Notes: generated from the letters alone by a model not told the origin. Shown: positions 29,402-37,932, counted from the stretch's first letter. The stretch: DNA of 43,216 nt from a bacterium (GCA_022842165.1 JALHQC010000036.1:1-43216), one strand, 5' to 3'. Numbers and translations: made by a program.

Positions 29402-30813
29402 GCGAGGTCATACCGGTTTCGGAATTCCAGAAGGCAAAGAGCCGAAAGAGCAAGGCGGGCAGTCCACCGCCTGCCAGCCCCGATGATGCACTGCCCCCGG
29501 AGTACAGCGAAGAGCGGCTGGCGCTGGCATTTGTGGAGCGGCACCACTCACGGCTTCGTTATGTGGCGCTGTGGAGCAGGTGGTTCAGTTACCAAGGCAC
29601 GGTCTGGAAGCAGGATGGCACGCTCGAGATATTTGACCTGGTGCGAAGCTTGTGTCGATCGGTTGCCGCCGGCTGTCCAGAAAGGAAAATTGCAACACTT
29701 ATCGCCAGCGCGAAGACAGTTTCAGCGGTCGAAAGGCTGGCGCGGTCTGATCGCCGTGTAGCGGCAACTATTGAACAGTGGGACGCTGATCCCTGGCTGC
29801 TTAACACGCCCGATGGCGTGGTCGATTTGAAGACGGGTATCATGCGGCCGACGAAACCCGAAGACTATATGACCAAGTGTACCAGCGTCGCTCCTGGCGG
29901 AGAATGGGAGGCCTGGCACGAATTCCTTGCAAAGGTCACGGATGGCAACGATGAGCAGCAGGCTTATCTCCGCCGACTTGTCGGCTACGCATTGACCGGC
30001 GACATGAGTGATCACGTCCTGGCCTTTGCCCATGGCACGGGTGCCAACGGGAAAAGCGTGTTCATCAACACCATCGCCGGGATCATGGGTGACTATCACC
30101 GGTCCACTTCCGCTTCGCTGTTCATGGAATCGCATCACGAGCAGCATCCGACTGAGCTTGCGTCATTGCGGGGGGCTCGCTTGGTCACCGCGACGGAGGT
30201 TGAGGAGGGGCGGCGATGGAAAGAGGGTCTCATCAAGCTCGTCACTGGCGGCGATATCATTTCAGCGCGCTTCATGCGGCAGGACAATTTCGAGTTCAAG
30301 AGCACGGCGAAGCTGGTTTTCGTTGGCAATCATCAGCCGGCGTTGCGCAACGTCGATGAGGCCATGAGGCGGCGGCTTCATTTGATCCCCTTCAACATCA
30401 CCATACCGCCTTCGGAACGCGATCCCGACCTGTCGCGGAAGCTGCAGAATGAGTGGCCCGGCATCCTCGATTGGGCGATCAAGGGCTGTCTGGATTGGCA
30501 GGCGAAGGGACTGGTGCCGCCGGCGGCAGTGAAGGACGCAACATCGCATTACTTCGAAAATCAGGATGCCTTTGGTTCATGGCTCGATGACAGGTGCGAG
30601 CGCAATGCACAGGCATGGACCAGCTCGACCGATCTTTTCAACTCGTGGCGTGGCTGGGCAACCGATGCTGGTGAGTTTGTCGGCAACACCCGGCGCTTCA
30701 TGCAAGGTCTTGAAAATAGGGGATTTATGTCTGTCCGGCGGATGTATGGACGTGGCTTCGCAGGTATTCGATTGAAGGAGAAGAGTGGTGATGATCAGCG
30801 CACATCGCTGTGA
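29398..30813 (+). CDS. Phage/plasmid primase-like SF3 helicase (P4/D5 family)
   Basis: A 471-residue replication protein. A D5_N-like region (about 40-210, with LRYVALWSRWFSYQGTVW, WLLNTPDGVVDLKTG) is followed by an SF3 helicase domain with Walker A GTGANGKS (213-220), then ASLRGARLVTATEVEEGRRW, KLVTGGDIISARFMRQDNFEF and KLVFVGNHQPALRN (sensor/Walker-like). The C-terminal part resembles the winged-helix D5 tail. The classical N-terminal primase domain of P4 alpha is absent, so it may unwind DNA only. A candidate origin lies immediately downstream. Confidence 0.9.
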   Translation: MSEVIPVSEFQKAKSRKSKAGSPPPASPDDALPPEYSEERLALAFVERHHSRLRYVALWSRWFSYQGTVWKQDGTLEIFDLVRSLCRSVAAGCPERKIATLIASAKTVSAVERLARSDRRVAATIEQWDADPWLLNTPDGVVDLKTGIMRPTKPEDYMTKCTSVAPGGEWEAWHEFLAKVTDGNDEQQAYLRRLVGYALTGDMSDHVLAFAHGTGANGKSVFINTIAGIMGDYHRSTSASLFMESHHEQHPTELASLRGARLVTATEVEEGRRWKEGLIKLVTGGDIISARFMRQDNFEFKSTAKLVFVGNHQPALRNVDEAMRRRLHLIPFNITIPPSERDPDLSRKLQNEWPGILDWAIKGCLDWQAKGLVPPAAVKDATSHYFENQDAFGSWLDDRCERNAQAWTSSTDLFNSWRGWATDAGEFVGNTRRFMQGLENRGFMSVRRMYGRGFAGIRLKEKSGDDQRTSL

Positions 30814-30815
30814 GC

Positions 30816-30912
30816 ATGACGGATATGTCAGCAATTCCCATAACCACGTTACGCGCGTGTGTGCGCGTGCGCGCATAACGTATCTTTCGGGAGTAGCTGA
30901 CATATCCGTCAT
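30816..30912. other. Long palindrome with Z-DNA-prone centre: candidate element origin
   Basis: Perfect 17-bp inverted repeats (ATGACGGATATGTCAGC at 30816-30832 and its complement at 30896-30912) enclose 63 bases. Inside, a second imperfect inverted repeat (CGTTACGCGCG / CGCGCATAACG) frames a 28-base uninterrupted purine-pyrimidine alternation (30850-30877) rich in GC and GT steps. Each outer arm also contains TGAC-N6-GTCA. The region is non-coding and abuts the helicase gene. It could be the replication origin or an operator/cruciform site. Confidence 0.55.
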
Positions 30913-30936
30913 CAACCTCGATCAGGTGCTTGTGTG

Positions 30937-31125
30937 ATGAGGCGGCAAACCACGGCCAGTGTGCTGATTGACCTGGCGCGACGGCTTGAGAGGTTATCAC
31001 CCTCACATCGCAATCCTGAGCAATATCATGAAGATAAGAGCGAGCTTGTCCAAGACTTGAAGCGTGTCGCTCGATCCATTGATGACGTAGAAGCGCGCGC
31101 TACCAGTTTGGCAATCAATGGTTGA
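30937..31125 (+). CDS. Small phage hypothetical protein
   Basis: A 62-residue helical protein (MRRQTTASVLIDLARRLERL, then NPEQYHEDKSELVQDLKRVARSIDD). Similar small proteins of the R-L-A-R-E-L..P..HE.K..I pattern are seen in Hyphomicrobiales prophages, to my recollection. The start is ATG 30937; GTG 30934 is also possible. It lies between the candidate origin and the terminase genes. No function can be assigned. Confidence 0.6.
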   Translation: MRRQTTASVLIDLARRLERLSPSHRNPEQYHEDKSELVQDLKRVARSIDDVEARATSLAING

Positions 31126-31206
31126 CCGTATCGTCACCTTTCTTTCGGCATCTTGGGTCCTTCCAGCCCTCAAGCCATTGCGGGTAATTCGCACCCCGTC
31201 ATTTTA

Positions 31207-31219
31207 TTCGATGATCGAA
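31207..31219. promoter_or_regulatory. 13-bp palindrome before the terminase genes
   Basis: TTCGATGATCGAA is a perfect odd-centred palindrome in the AT-rich 126-bp gap (31126-31251) upstream of terminase small subunit. This is where lambda-type elements carry cos, so the site could be part of a packaging signal or an operator. Evidence is positional only. Confidence 0.3.
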
Positions 31220-31251
31220 ATTAATAAGGGGATGCTTTTCAAGAGGTTACG

Positions 31252-31710
31252 ATGGATGTGAGCAGGGAACGGCTTGTAAGGATATTCGGAATCAGTCCGC
31301 GCGCGATCAACGACTTGGGCTCACGCGGCATTCTCGTGAAGTCCGGCCATGATTGTTACGATCTCGATCTTTCGGTGATTGCCTACACCTCGCACCTTCG
31401 GGAAATCGCCTCAGGCCGTGGCGGCGAAGCCGCAGGACAGAACCTCACGGCGGAGCGCGCCAAGCTCGCGGCCATCCAGGCGGAGGAGAAATCGCTGAAA
31501 GTTGCCAAGGCCAAAGGCGAACTGGTGCCGGCGGATGCCGTCGCGAGGGAGTGGATTGCCATCCTTCAGCGTGTTCGGGCTGCACTCCTGGCGGTGCCGG
31601 CACGCGCACAGCAACGGCTTAACCTCACCACAAAGGATGTATCGGAGCTCGATCTCGAAATCCGCGCTGTCCTCACGGAGATCGGAACCGATGGACAGCC
31701 TGCTCAGTGA
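31252..31710 (+). CDS. Terminase small subunit (Nu1-like)
   Basis: A 152-residue protein. The N-terminal winged-HTH (about residues 1-40, VSRERLVRIFGISPRAINDLGSRGI, quoted in part) would bind the packaging site. A helical middle region EIASGRGGEAAGQ-LTAERAKLAAIQAEEKSLKVAKAKGELVPADAV (part) is characteristic of Nu1/DNA-packaging proteins. The C-terminus probably binds the large subunit. It overlaps the large-subunit gene by 20 bases in another frame. Confidence 0.87.
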   Translation: MDVSRERLVRIFGISPRAINDLGSRGILVKSGHDCYDLDLSVIAYTSHLREIASGRGGEAAGQNLTAERAKLAAIQAEEKSLKVAKAKGELVPADAVAREWIAILQRVRAALLAVPARAQQRLNLTTKDVSELDLEIRAVLTEIGTDGQPAQ

Positions 31711-33466
31711 CATTCGCCGGCGCGCACTTGCCGCGCTGATTCCACCGCCGCGGCTGAGCCTTTCAGAATGGATCGAAACTCACATGCGCCTTCCGGAGGG
31801 CGTGTCTTCGATGCCGGGACAGGTGCGGTTGTGGCCGTATCAGCGTTCGATTGCCGATGCGATCGGGGATCCTGAGATCGAGCGTGTCACGGTCGTTAAG
31901 CCGGTGCGCGTCGGTTTCACATCCCTCCTCACGGCGGCGCTTGCCAACTATGTCGCCAATGATCCGGCTCCGGTCTTGGTGTTGTTGCCTACGACGGGTG
32001 ATTGCCGCGACTACATGGTCTCGGATGTTGAGCCGATATTTTCGGCTACGCCGGCTGTCAGGGACTTGCTGGCAAGCGATTCTGTCGATGAAGACCGCAA
32101 CACCCTTCTGAGCCGTCGATTTCCAGGCGGATCATTGAAGATCGTGGCCGCCAAGGCTCCTCGCAATCTTCGCCGGCACAATGCCCGCGTGCTCATGATC
32201 GATGAGGCGGACGCAATGGAGAGCGGTGCCGAAGGGTCGCCGATCAAGCTTGGCGAAAAGCGCACACTGAGCTTTGCCAATCGCAAGATCATTCTAGGGT
32301 CTACTCCGGTGCTCGAGGAAACCTCACATGTGCTGCGAGCCTATGGCGAGTCGGATCAGCGCGTGTACGAGGTGCCGTGCCCGGCCTGCGGAGCCTTCAC
32401 GGAGATCCTTTGGAAGCACATCGAATGGGAATTGGACCGTCCGGAGACGGCCGCTTTCCGATGCCCGGAATGCAAGGCGCTGATAGAGGAGCGGCATAAG
32501 GCGGGCATGGTTGGAAAGGGCACATGGCGTGCTCTTGCGCCGACGGTGAAGGGGCACGCGGGCTTTCGTCTCAATGCTCTGGTGAGTGGACTCGTGAATG
32601 CGTCATGGGCCAAGCTTGCCGCCGAATTCATCCAGGCAAAGGATGATCCGGCAACCCTTCAAACCTTCACGAACACCATTCTTGCGCAAGGCTGGAAGGA
32701 AACGATCGATGAGCTTGATGAGCTCGAGCTGCAGGCGCGGTGTGAGCCTTTTGGCCTGAACCGGATTCCGGCGGATGTCCTGGCAATCACGGGTGGCTGC
32801 GACGTCCAGGACGATCGCCTCGAGGTCACGCTCGTAGGCTGGACCCGCGATCAGGAAATTCTCATCCTGGGGCATCTCGTGATCTGGGGAAGCCCAGACG
32901 ATAACGCGACCTGGCTGCAGCTCGACGATCTTTCCCGATCGATGTGGAAGCACCCTCACGGCGGATCGCTGAAACTTGACGCCCTGGCGATCGACAGTGG
33001 CGACGGCGACTGGACCGATCGCGTTTATGATTTCTGCCATCCCCGCATGAGCCGCAGGATCATGGCGATCAAGGGCGTGCATGGTTCGCGGCCGGCGCTG
33101 CAGATGTCAAAGTCGCGTGTGCGTAATGGCCATCTGTTCCTCGTGGGAGTCGACGGGATCAAGACGCTGCTCGCAAATCGCCTGGCGCGCGGCTCATCGA
33201 TCCGCTTCTCCGATGAGCTCGAGCCGGTGTGGTTTGAGCAGCTCGCATCGGAACGCAAGGTGCTTCGCTATGCCAGGGGCTTGCCGGTGCGGCGCTTCGA
33301 AAGAAAACCCGGAATGCGGGCTGAGGCGCTTGATTGCACGGTTTACGCCTATGCCGCTCGACAGGCCGTGCCATTGAATTTCGACAAGCGGGAAGGTGAG
33401 CTGCAGGGGCACACTGCAGCACCAATGGCACCTCAGAAGATCAAATCGCAGTGGATGAGCCGATAA
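31691..33466 (+). CDS. Terminase large subunit (GpA family)
   Basis: A 591-residue packaging motor and nuclease. An N-terminal region with WIETHMRLPEGVSSMPGQVRLWPYQ precedes a Walker A-like KPVRVGFTS (Lys70), typical of lambda GpA (K-S-x-R-x-G-(Y/F)-T). Walker B is VLMIDEADAM. A zinc-ribbon pair (CPAC ... CPEC) and GGCDVQDDRLEVTLVGW start the nuclease domain. GpA-type terminases cut cos sites, so the element should carry a cos. ATG 31691 was chosen because upstream in-frame sequence lies within the small-subunit gene. Confidence 0.93.
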   Translation: MDSLLSDIRRRALAALIPPPRLSLSEWIETHMRLPEGVSSMPGQVRLWPYQRSIADAIGDPEIERVTVVKPVRVGFTSLLTAALANYVANDPAPVLVLLPTTGDCRDYMVSDVEPIFSATPAVRDLLASDSVDEDRNTLLSRRFPGGSLKIVAAKAPRNLRRHNARVLMIDEADAMESGAEGSPIKLGEKRTLSFANRKIILGSTPVLEETSHVLRAYGESDQRVYEVPCPACGAFTEILWKHIEWELDRPETAAFRCPECKALIEERHKAGMVGKGTWRALAPTVKGHAGFRLNALVSGLVNASWAKLAAEFIQAKDDPATLQTFTNTILAQGWKETIDELDELELQARCEPFGLNRIPADVLAITGGCDVQDDRLEVTLVGWTRDQEILILGHLVIWGSPDDNATWLQLDDLSRSMWKHPHGGSLKLDALAIDSGDGDWTDRVYDFCHPRMSRRIMAIKGVHGSRPALQMSKSRVRNGHLFLVGVDGIKTLLANRLARGSSIRFSDELEPVWFEQLASERKVLRYARGLPVRRFERKPGMRAEALDCTVYAYAARQAVPLNFDKREGELQGHTAAPMAPQKIKSQWMSR

Positions 33467-33509
33467 TTTACACTTGTAGATATCCTTAGAATCATCTACG
33501 AGTGTAGAT
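33466..33509 (+). promoter_or_regulatory. Paired 16-bp operators ATYTAC-N4-GTAGAT
   Basis: ATTTACACTTGTAGAT (33466-33481) and ATCTACGAGTGTAGAT (33494-33509) share the same hexamer half-sites and lie 28 bp apart, on nearly the same DNA face. The second ends at the base before the ATG of the MerR-like gene. The first begins in the terminase stop codon. They probably bind a dimeric regulator, most simply the MerR-like protein itself. Confidence 0.65.
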
Positions 33510-34142
33510 ATGCTAGACCCGACAGAAAAGCGCTACACAACTTCTGCTGTCGTCGCTGCGAGCGGCGTAAAGCCTGTGACGTTTCATGCCTGGCGAGCTC
33601 GTCACGGATTATTTGCGACCGAAGATGGCGACTCAAGCTGGCGGCGTTTTTCAAAGATCGACATCTGCCTCGTCCGCCTGATTTACATTCTCACAATTCA
33701 CGGCATCGATGCGAAGGACGCCATCTCGATCGTTATGGGTGGTGATCTCGTCAAGACGCAACTCAGCTTTGTCTGCATCTTCCATGGCGAGGCTGTGGAA
33801 CCGATCTTCGGTTTTCTCAAGGGCGATGCCACGACATCAGGAGGCGATGCCTTTGATATGGACACGGGAAAACCCGCCAAAAAAGGCGCGGCGCGCGCGC
33901 CTGCAGTCTTCACGATTGTAAGAGCGGACCTTGGCGTGAGTCTCGGGGATCTGATGAGCGACACGAACGGTGTAGTCACTCTGATCGACCTTCGAAAGAT
34001 TGTGCTCGATGTCCAAGAAAGCCTCAATGCACTCGACGAGCCGGTGATCGCCACAAAGGAAGAGACTCACCGGATCGTGTTCGAAGCTGCGGCGAAGGCG
34101 TTTGCCTTGCCGCCTGAAATTGAGGGCTCCGAAGATGAGTAA
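33510..34142 (+). CDS. MerR-like HTH protein inside the packaging operon
   Basis: A 210-residue protein. Residues 8-60 (YTTSAVVAASGVKPVTFHAWRARHGL, quoted in part, then WRRFSKIDICLVRLIYILTIHGID) match a MerR-type winged HTH. The C-terminal part (FVCIFHGEAVEPIFGFLKGD, ADLGVSLGDLMSD, VLDVQESLNAL) is not recognised. Two matching palindromes lie immediately before its start and suggest autoregulation. A regulator between terminase and portal genes is unusual. Its 3' end overlaps the next gene by 8 bases. Confidence 0.75.
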   Translation: MLDPTEKRYTTSAVVAASGVKPVTFHAWRARHGLFATEDGDSSWRRFSKIDICLVRLIYILTIHGIDAKDAISIVMGGDLVKTQLSFVCIFHGEAVEPIFGFLKGDATTSGGDAFDMDTGKPAKKGAARAPAVFTIVRADLGVSLGDLMSDTNGVVTLIDLRKIVLDVQESLNALDEPVIATKEETHRIVFEAAAKAFALPPEIEGSEDE

Positions 34143-34392
34143 CGCTCAATCCAATCCCGATAACATGACGCCTGAGGAGCTGCTCGAGTATCTCGAGTCG
34201 CCAGACTTCGCAAGGCGCTCATTCGAAATGCGCAAGCGGGTTGAGGCCGGAGAATCCATGACGCTCGAGCATCTCGCTGCCGGCCTGGGCTTGCCGTTCA
34301 TGTTCTTCGCCGGATGTCTTGCAAAAAAGATGCTGGAAAGGGCACCCGGCTCGCGGGTCCTCATCAGCAATGAGCCGGTGAGGTGGAACTGA
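34135..34392 (+). CDS. Small hypothetical protein before portal
   Basis: An 85-residue acidic-then-hydrophobic protein: DNMTPEELLEYLESPDFARRSFEM, then a segment GLGLPFMFFAGCLAKKM that could be a helix or short membrane span. It occupies the position of gpW in lambda order (between terminase and portal) but does not look like gpW, which is found further downstream. Overlaps at both ends (8 bases and TGATG) show tight coupling. Not recognised. Confidence 0.6.
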   Translation: MSNAQSNPDNMTPEELLEYLESPDFARRSFEMRKRVEAGESMTLEHLAAGLGLPFMFFAGCLAKKMLERAPGSRVLISNEPVRWN

Positions 34393-35765
34393 TGCTGCAG
34401 AAATTCATGAAGCTGTTCACCGGCAAGCGCAGCCTCGAGGCCGCTGGCGGCGGCCGTCGCTGGGCAAATGTTGCAGCGCCGCGTGATGCCAGGAGCACAG
34501 TGCATGGTGGAGCGGCAACGGTCGCGGCACGCGCTCAGCATTACGTCCTGAACAATCCGCACGGTACAAGGGCGGTCAACGCCCTGGCGGGTGCGGTTAT
34601 CGGGACCGGGATCACGCCGCGGCCTCAGCACGAATCCGAAACCATTAGGACCCGCCTGGCGCGGGATTTCAGTGTCGTTGCCGATACGATGGACGGCGAC
34701 GGGCTAACGGATTTCTATGGCCTTCAGGATTTTGGCTTTCGTGACCTGATGGTACACGGCGAAGGCCTCTTTGCTAAATCGACCGATGGACGGACAGGCG
34801 CTCCAAGAATCAGGCGATTGCATCCGGAGCAGCTCGATCGCAGCAAGACCCAGCATCTCCCTGATGGCGGTGCGGTCGTCCAGGGCGTCGAAATCGATCC
34901 ACAAGGCCGTCGGCGCGGCTACTGGATATTTCCCTATGCGCCTGGTGACGGGCTTGGGACCATGAGCCTTGCATCACAACGCTTTCCGGCAAGCACAATC
35001 ATTCATGTGTTCCGCCCCCTCGTGCCCGGGCAAATGCGCGGACTGTCATGGTTCGCGCCAGTGCTGCTGCCGGCATCGGGTCTTGACAAGCTGATGGATG
35101 CAATGCTCGTCAGGGCGCAAGTTGCGGCGATGTTCGTCGGGTCAATCACCGATGTTGATGGCACCGGAGCCGGTTACAATGGAACACAGACAGGGCAGGA
35201 GCTCGACGTCAATGTTGAGCCTGGTGCCGTCCGTGTCGAACAGCCGGGCAAGAAGCTCGAATGGAGTGAGCCTCCCACGGCCGGAGACGCGCCGAAGCTT
35301 CTAACCGAAGGATTGCGTATGCTCGCCACGGGCATCGGCTGCACCTATGAGCAGCTCACCGGCGATTACTCCCAAGTCAACTACTCATCGGCGCGGGCTG
35401 CCTTGCTCGAGTTCCGGCGTTTTGTCGAAATGATTCAGCACCACGTCATGGTGCATCAGTTCTGCCGGCCGATCTGGCAAAGTTTCATTGCGCATGAAGT
35501 TCTGAGGGGCGCAATCGGCGCGACGGCTTACCAGGCTGATCGCTATTCCTTCGAAGCGGTCAAATGGTTGCCGCCGGCATGGCCTTCGATCGATCCTTCG
35601 AAGGATGCCGATGCGGCCGAAACCAACCTGCGAAACAATCTCACGAGCCGGTCAGCGATCGTAGCTGAGAACGGTTACGACATCGAGGCGCTCGACAAGG
35701 AAATTGCCGGCGATCTCGCCAGGGCCAAGCGGCTTGGCATCCAACCTCAGGAGACATCCGTATGA
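34392..35765 (+). CDS. Phage portal protein (lambda family)
   Basis: A 457-residue protein forming the dodecameric DNA entry ring at one capsid vertex. Typical segments are ARAQHYVLNNPHGTRAVNALAGAVIGTGITPRP (part), RIRRLHPEQLDR, GRRRGYWIFPYAPGD, VFRPLVPGQMRGLSWFAPVL and GCTYEQLTGDYSQVNYSSARAALLEFRR (part). ATG 34392 overlaps the preceding stop (TGATG). The 3' end overlaps the next ATG by 4 bases. The length is close to other lambda-type portals. Confidence 0.93.
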   Translation: MLQKFMKLFTGKRSLEAAGGGRRWANVAAPRDARSTVHGGAATVAARAQHYVLNNPHGTRAVNALAGAVIGTGITPRPQHESETIRTRLARDFSVVADTMDGDGLTDFYGLQDFGFRDLMVHGEGLFAKSTDGRTGAPRIRRLHPEQLDRSKTQHLPDGGAVVQGVEIDPQGRRRGYWIFPYAPGDGLGTMSLASQRFPASTIIHVFRPLVPGQMRGLSWFAPVLLPASGLDKLMDAMLVRAQVAAMFVGSITDVDGTGAGYNGTQTGQELDVNVEPGAVRVEQPGKKLEWSEPPTAGDAPKLLTEGLRMLATGIGCTYEQLTGDYSQVNYSSARAALLEFRRFVEMIQHHVMVHQFCRPIWQSFIAHEVLRGAIGATAYQADRYSFEAVKWLPPAWPSIDPSKDADAAETNLRNNLTSRSAIVAENGYDIEALDKEIAGDLARAKRLGIQPQETSV

Positions 35766-37558
35766 CCATGCAAGTCAGGGCCTTTGATTTCAAACCGGCG
35801 TCCGTCGATGAAAAGAACCGCACGATTGAGCTCATCGCTTCAACCGGTGCCGACGTTCTCCGCCAGGATATGGAAGGAACCTTCCTCGAGCGGCTGCTGA
35901 CCTCGACGGCATCGATCGACATGAGCCGCGCCGACGGAATGCCTCTACTGGATTCGCATCGTCAGGACGGCCTCGACAAACAGCTTGGCGTCCTTCGCGG
36001 CTACAGGATCGAGAATGGCCTGCTCTACGTGACGGTGCAGATCAGTCAACGCCACGAAGGGATCTGGAAGGATCTCGAGGCTGGCATCATTCGGAATGTT
36101 TCCATCGGCTATGAGCCGCTCGACTTCGCTGATGACGTTGACCCGGCAACGGGCCAGCGGGTGCGCAAGATCACGAAGTGGCGTCTCATGGAAATTTCAC
36201 TTGTACCCGTGGCGGCCGATGACGGGGCAAAAACAAGGAGCCTACCAATGACGATCAACCCCAATCCGGCGCCCGCACCCGCCGGTATGACGGCGGCCCC
36301 GGCACCTTTGGTGACGCGGGCTGCCGTCAACACCGAAATCCGCGCCTTGGTGCAGACGTTCAACCTTGATCAGTCGGTTGCCAACGAACTCACCGATCGC
36401 GAAGCCTCTATCGAAGAGGCGCGTGCAACGGTTCTCGAGCGGATGCGCACCACCAGGACGCCGGCGCCGCGGATCACCATGGGCTTTTCCAGTGATGATC
36501 CCCAGCTCTACCGCACGGCTGCGATTGATTCACTCTACTGCCGCGCCACCGGTTCGAAACCCTCAGACCAGGCCAGGGCATACATGGACTGGCGGCCCGA
36601 GGATCATGCGCGTGAGTGCCTGAGGCGGCACTCGATCAGCACAACCGGACTTTCGTCCAGCGCCCTCGTGCAGCGCGCCCTACATACGGCAAGCGATTTC
36701 CCTGATCTTCTCACCGGAACCGGTGATCGGGCATTGAGGATGGCTTACGATGCGGCCCCGGCGGTGTTGAAGCAAGTCGCACGGAAAACGACGGCTCAGG
36801 ATTTCCGGGCCAAGCACAAGCTGCAGCTTGGTGAAGCTCCGGCTCTGGAGCAGGTGAGGGAAGGTGCCGAATTCAAATATGGCACGATGGAGGAGTCGAA
36901 GGCCAGTTATTCGCTGGGAACCTTCGGCAAGATCATCGGCGTCAGCCGGCAGTCGATCATCAACGATGATCTCGGAGCCTTCCTGCAGCTCGCGGCCGGC
37001 TTTGGCCAGTCGTCGGCAGAGTTCGAAGCGCAGTACCTGGTGACGCTGCTCGAGAGCAACTCGGGCAACGGACCGACGATGGCTGATACCTTTAGCCTGT
37101 TCGACGCCACCAACCATGGCAACAAAGCGGCGGCGGGCGCGGTACCCAGCCAAACGGCTTTCAATCTTGCAAGGCTGTCGATGCGAAAGCAGAAAGGTCT
37201 CAGCGGCCGGCCGATAAACGTGGCCCCGAAATATCTTCTGGTGCCGCCAGAGCTTGAAACCTCCTGCGAACAGCTGCTCGCGGATCTGCAGCCGAACACT
37301 TCCGCGAGCGTCAATCCGTTCAGCGGCAAGTTCGATTTGCTGGTTGAAGCCCGTCTCTCATCCGCCACGCGCTGGTATCTCACCAGCGACCCGGCGGTGC
37401 TCGAGGGTCTCGAATATGCGTATCTGCAGGGGCAGGAAGGCCCCTACACCGAAACGCGCGCGGGCTTCGAGATCGATGGCGTTGAAACCAAGTGCCGGCT
37501 CGACTTCGGTGCCGGCTTCATCGAGCATCGCTCCTGGTACATGAACCCCGGAGCGTAA
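35762..37558 (+). CDS. Prohead protease-major capsid fusion protein
   Basis: A 598-residue two-domain protein. Residues 1-165 are a prohead protease with candidate catalytic His66 (LLDSHRQDGLD) and Ser114 (IIRNVSIGYEP), ending in WRLMEISLVPVAAD. A Pro/Ala linker of about 30 residues follows. The rest is a major capsid protein (from about residue 240) with YGTMEESKASYSLGTFGKIIGVSRQ, LFDATNHGN, YLLVPPELE and EARLSSATRWYL (in parts), a Mu-gpT-like head protein pattern. The protease should cut itself from the shell protein during assembly. The ATG overlaps the portal stop. Confidence 0.9.
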   Translation: MTMQVRAFDFKPASVDEKNRTIELIASTGADVLRQDMEGTFLERLLTSTASIDMSRADGMPLLDSHRQDGLDKQLGVLRGYRIENGLLYVTVQISQRHEGIWKDLEAGIIRNVSIGYEPLDFADDVDPATGQRVRKITKWRLMEISLVPVAADDGAKTRSLPMTINPNPAPAPAGMTAAPAPLVTRAAVNTEIRALVQTFNLDQSVANELTDREASIEEARATVLERMRTTRTPAPRITMGFSSDDPQLYRTAAIDSLYCRATGSKPSDQARAYMDWRPEDHARECLRRHSISTTGLSSSALVQRALHTASDFPDLLTGTGDRALRMAYDAAPAVLKQVARKTTAQDFRAKHKLQLGEAPALEQVREGAEFKYGTMEESKASYSLGTFGKIIGVSRQSIINDDLGAFLQLAAGFGQSSAEFEAQYLVTLLESNSGNGPTMADTFSLFDATNHGNKAAAGAVPSQTAFNLARLSMRKQKGLSGRPINVAPKYLLVPPELETSCEQLLADLQPNTSASVNPFSGKFDLLVEARLSSATRWYLTSDPAVLEGLEYAYLQGQEGPYTETRAGFEIDGVETKCRLDFGAGFIEHRSWYMNPGA

Positions 37559-37559
37559 G

Positions 37560-37772
37560 GTGACTGATATCACCGAAATGCAGGCTCAGCTCGACGCGCT
37601 CCGAAAGGCGCGCGCGAGCGGTGCCCGCAAGATCGAGTACGACACGTATTCGGTGGAATATAAATCCGATTCCGAGATGGCGGCCGCGATCGCTGATCTC
37701 GAGCGGCGCATCAATACCTCGAGCGGGCAACCGGTCAGGCACGTTCACTTTCTCTCTTCGAAGGGACTTTAG
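37560..37772 (+). CDS. gpW-like head-tail joining protein
   Basis: A 70-residue protein resembling lambda gpW: two helices around a beta hairpin, MQAQLDALRKARASGARKIEY then YSVEYKSDSEMAAAIADLERRI. gpW-type proteins plug the portal and form the surface to which tails attach. It starts at GTG 37560, right after the capsid stop. It is the last clear morphogenesis gene and no tail gene follows, which supports the view that tails come from another phage. Confidence 0.8.
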   Translation: MTDITEMQAQLDALRKARASGARKIEYDTYSVEYKSDSEMAAAIADLERRINTSSGQPVRHVHFLSSKGL

Positions 37773-37932
37773 GGGATTCTGGCGAGGCAACCTCTTTGAG
37801 GATGCGCGGCTCATCCAACAACGACAATTCTGATGCGCGCTTCGCCAGCACTGTTTTGGAGCGTTCAATCGGAAGAAGCCGCGATTTATTTTGGAGTTCG
37901 AACAATGTCGGATGCGCCTTCCATACAGTCAT
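37735..37932 (-). CDS. Possible small minus-strand gene
   Basis: A 65-residue frame from ATG 37932, with GGGGAA 6 bases upstream. The protein is basic (TLFELQNKSRLLPIERSKTVLAKRASEL, in part) and not recognised. It would be the only leftward gene of the element and overlaps the gpW-like gene by 38 bases. Support is weak, and it could be a chance frame. Confidence 0.25.
   Translation of the reverse strand: MTVWKAHPTLFELQNKSRLLPIERSKTVLAKRASELSLLDEPRILKEVASPESPKVPSKRESERA

Noticed and set aside
36680-37153. Minus-strand frame inside the capsid gene
   Set aside because: It lies wholly opposite strong capsid homology and has no recognisable motif.
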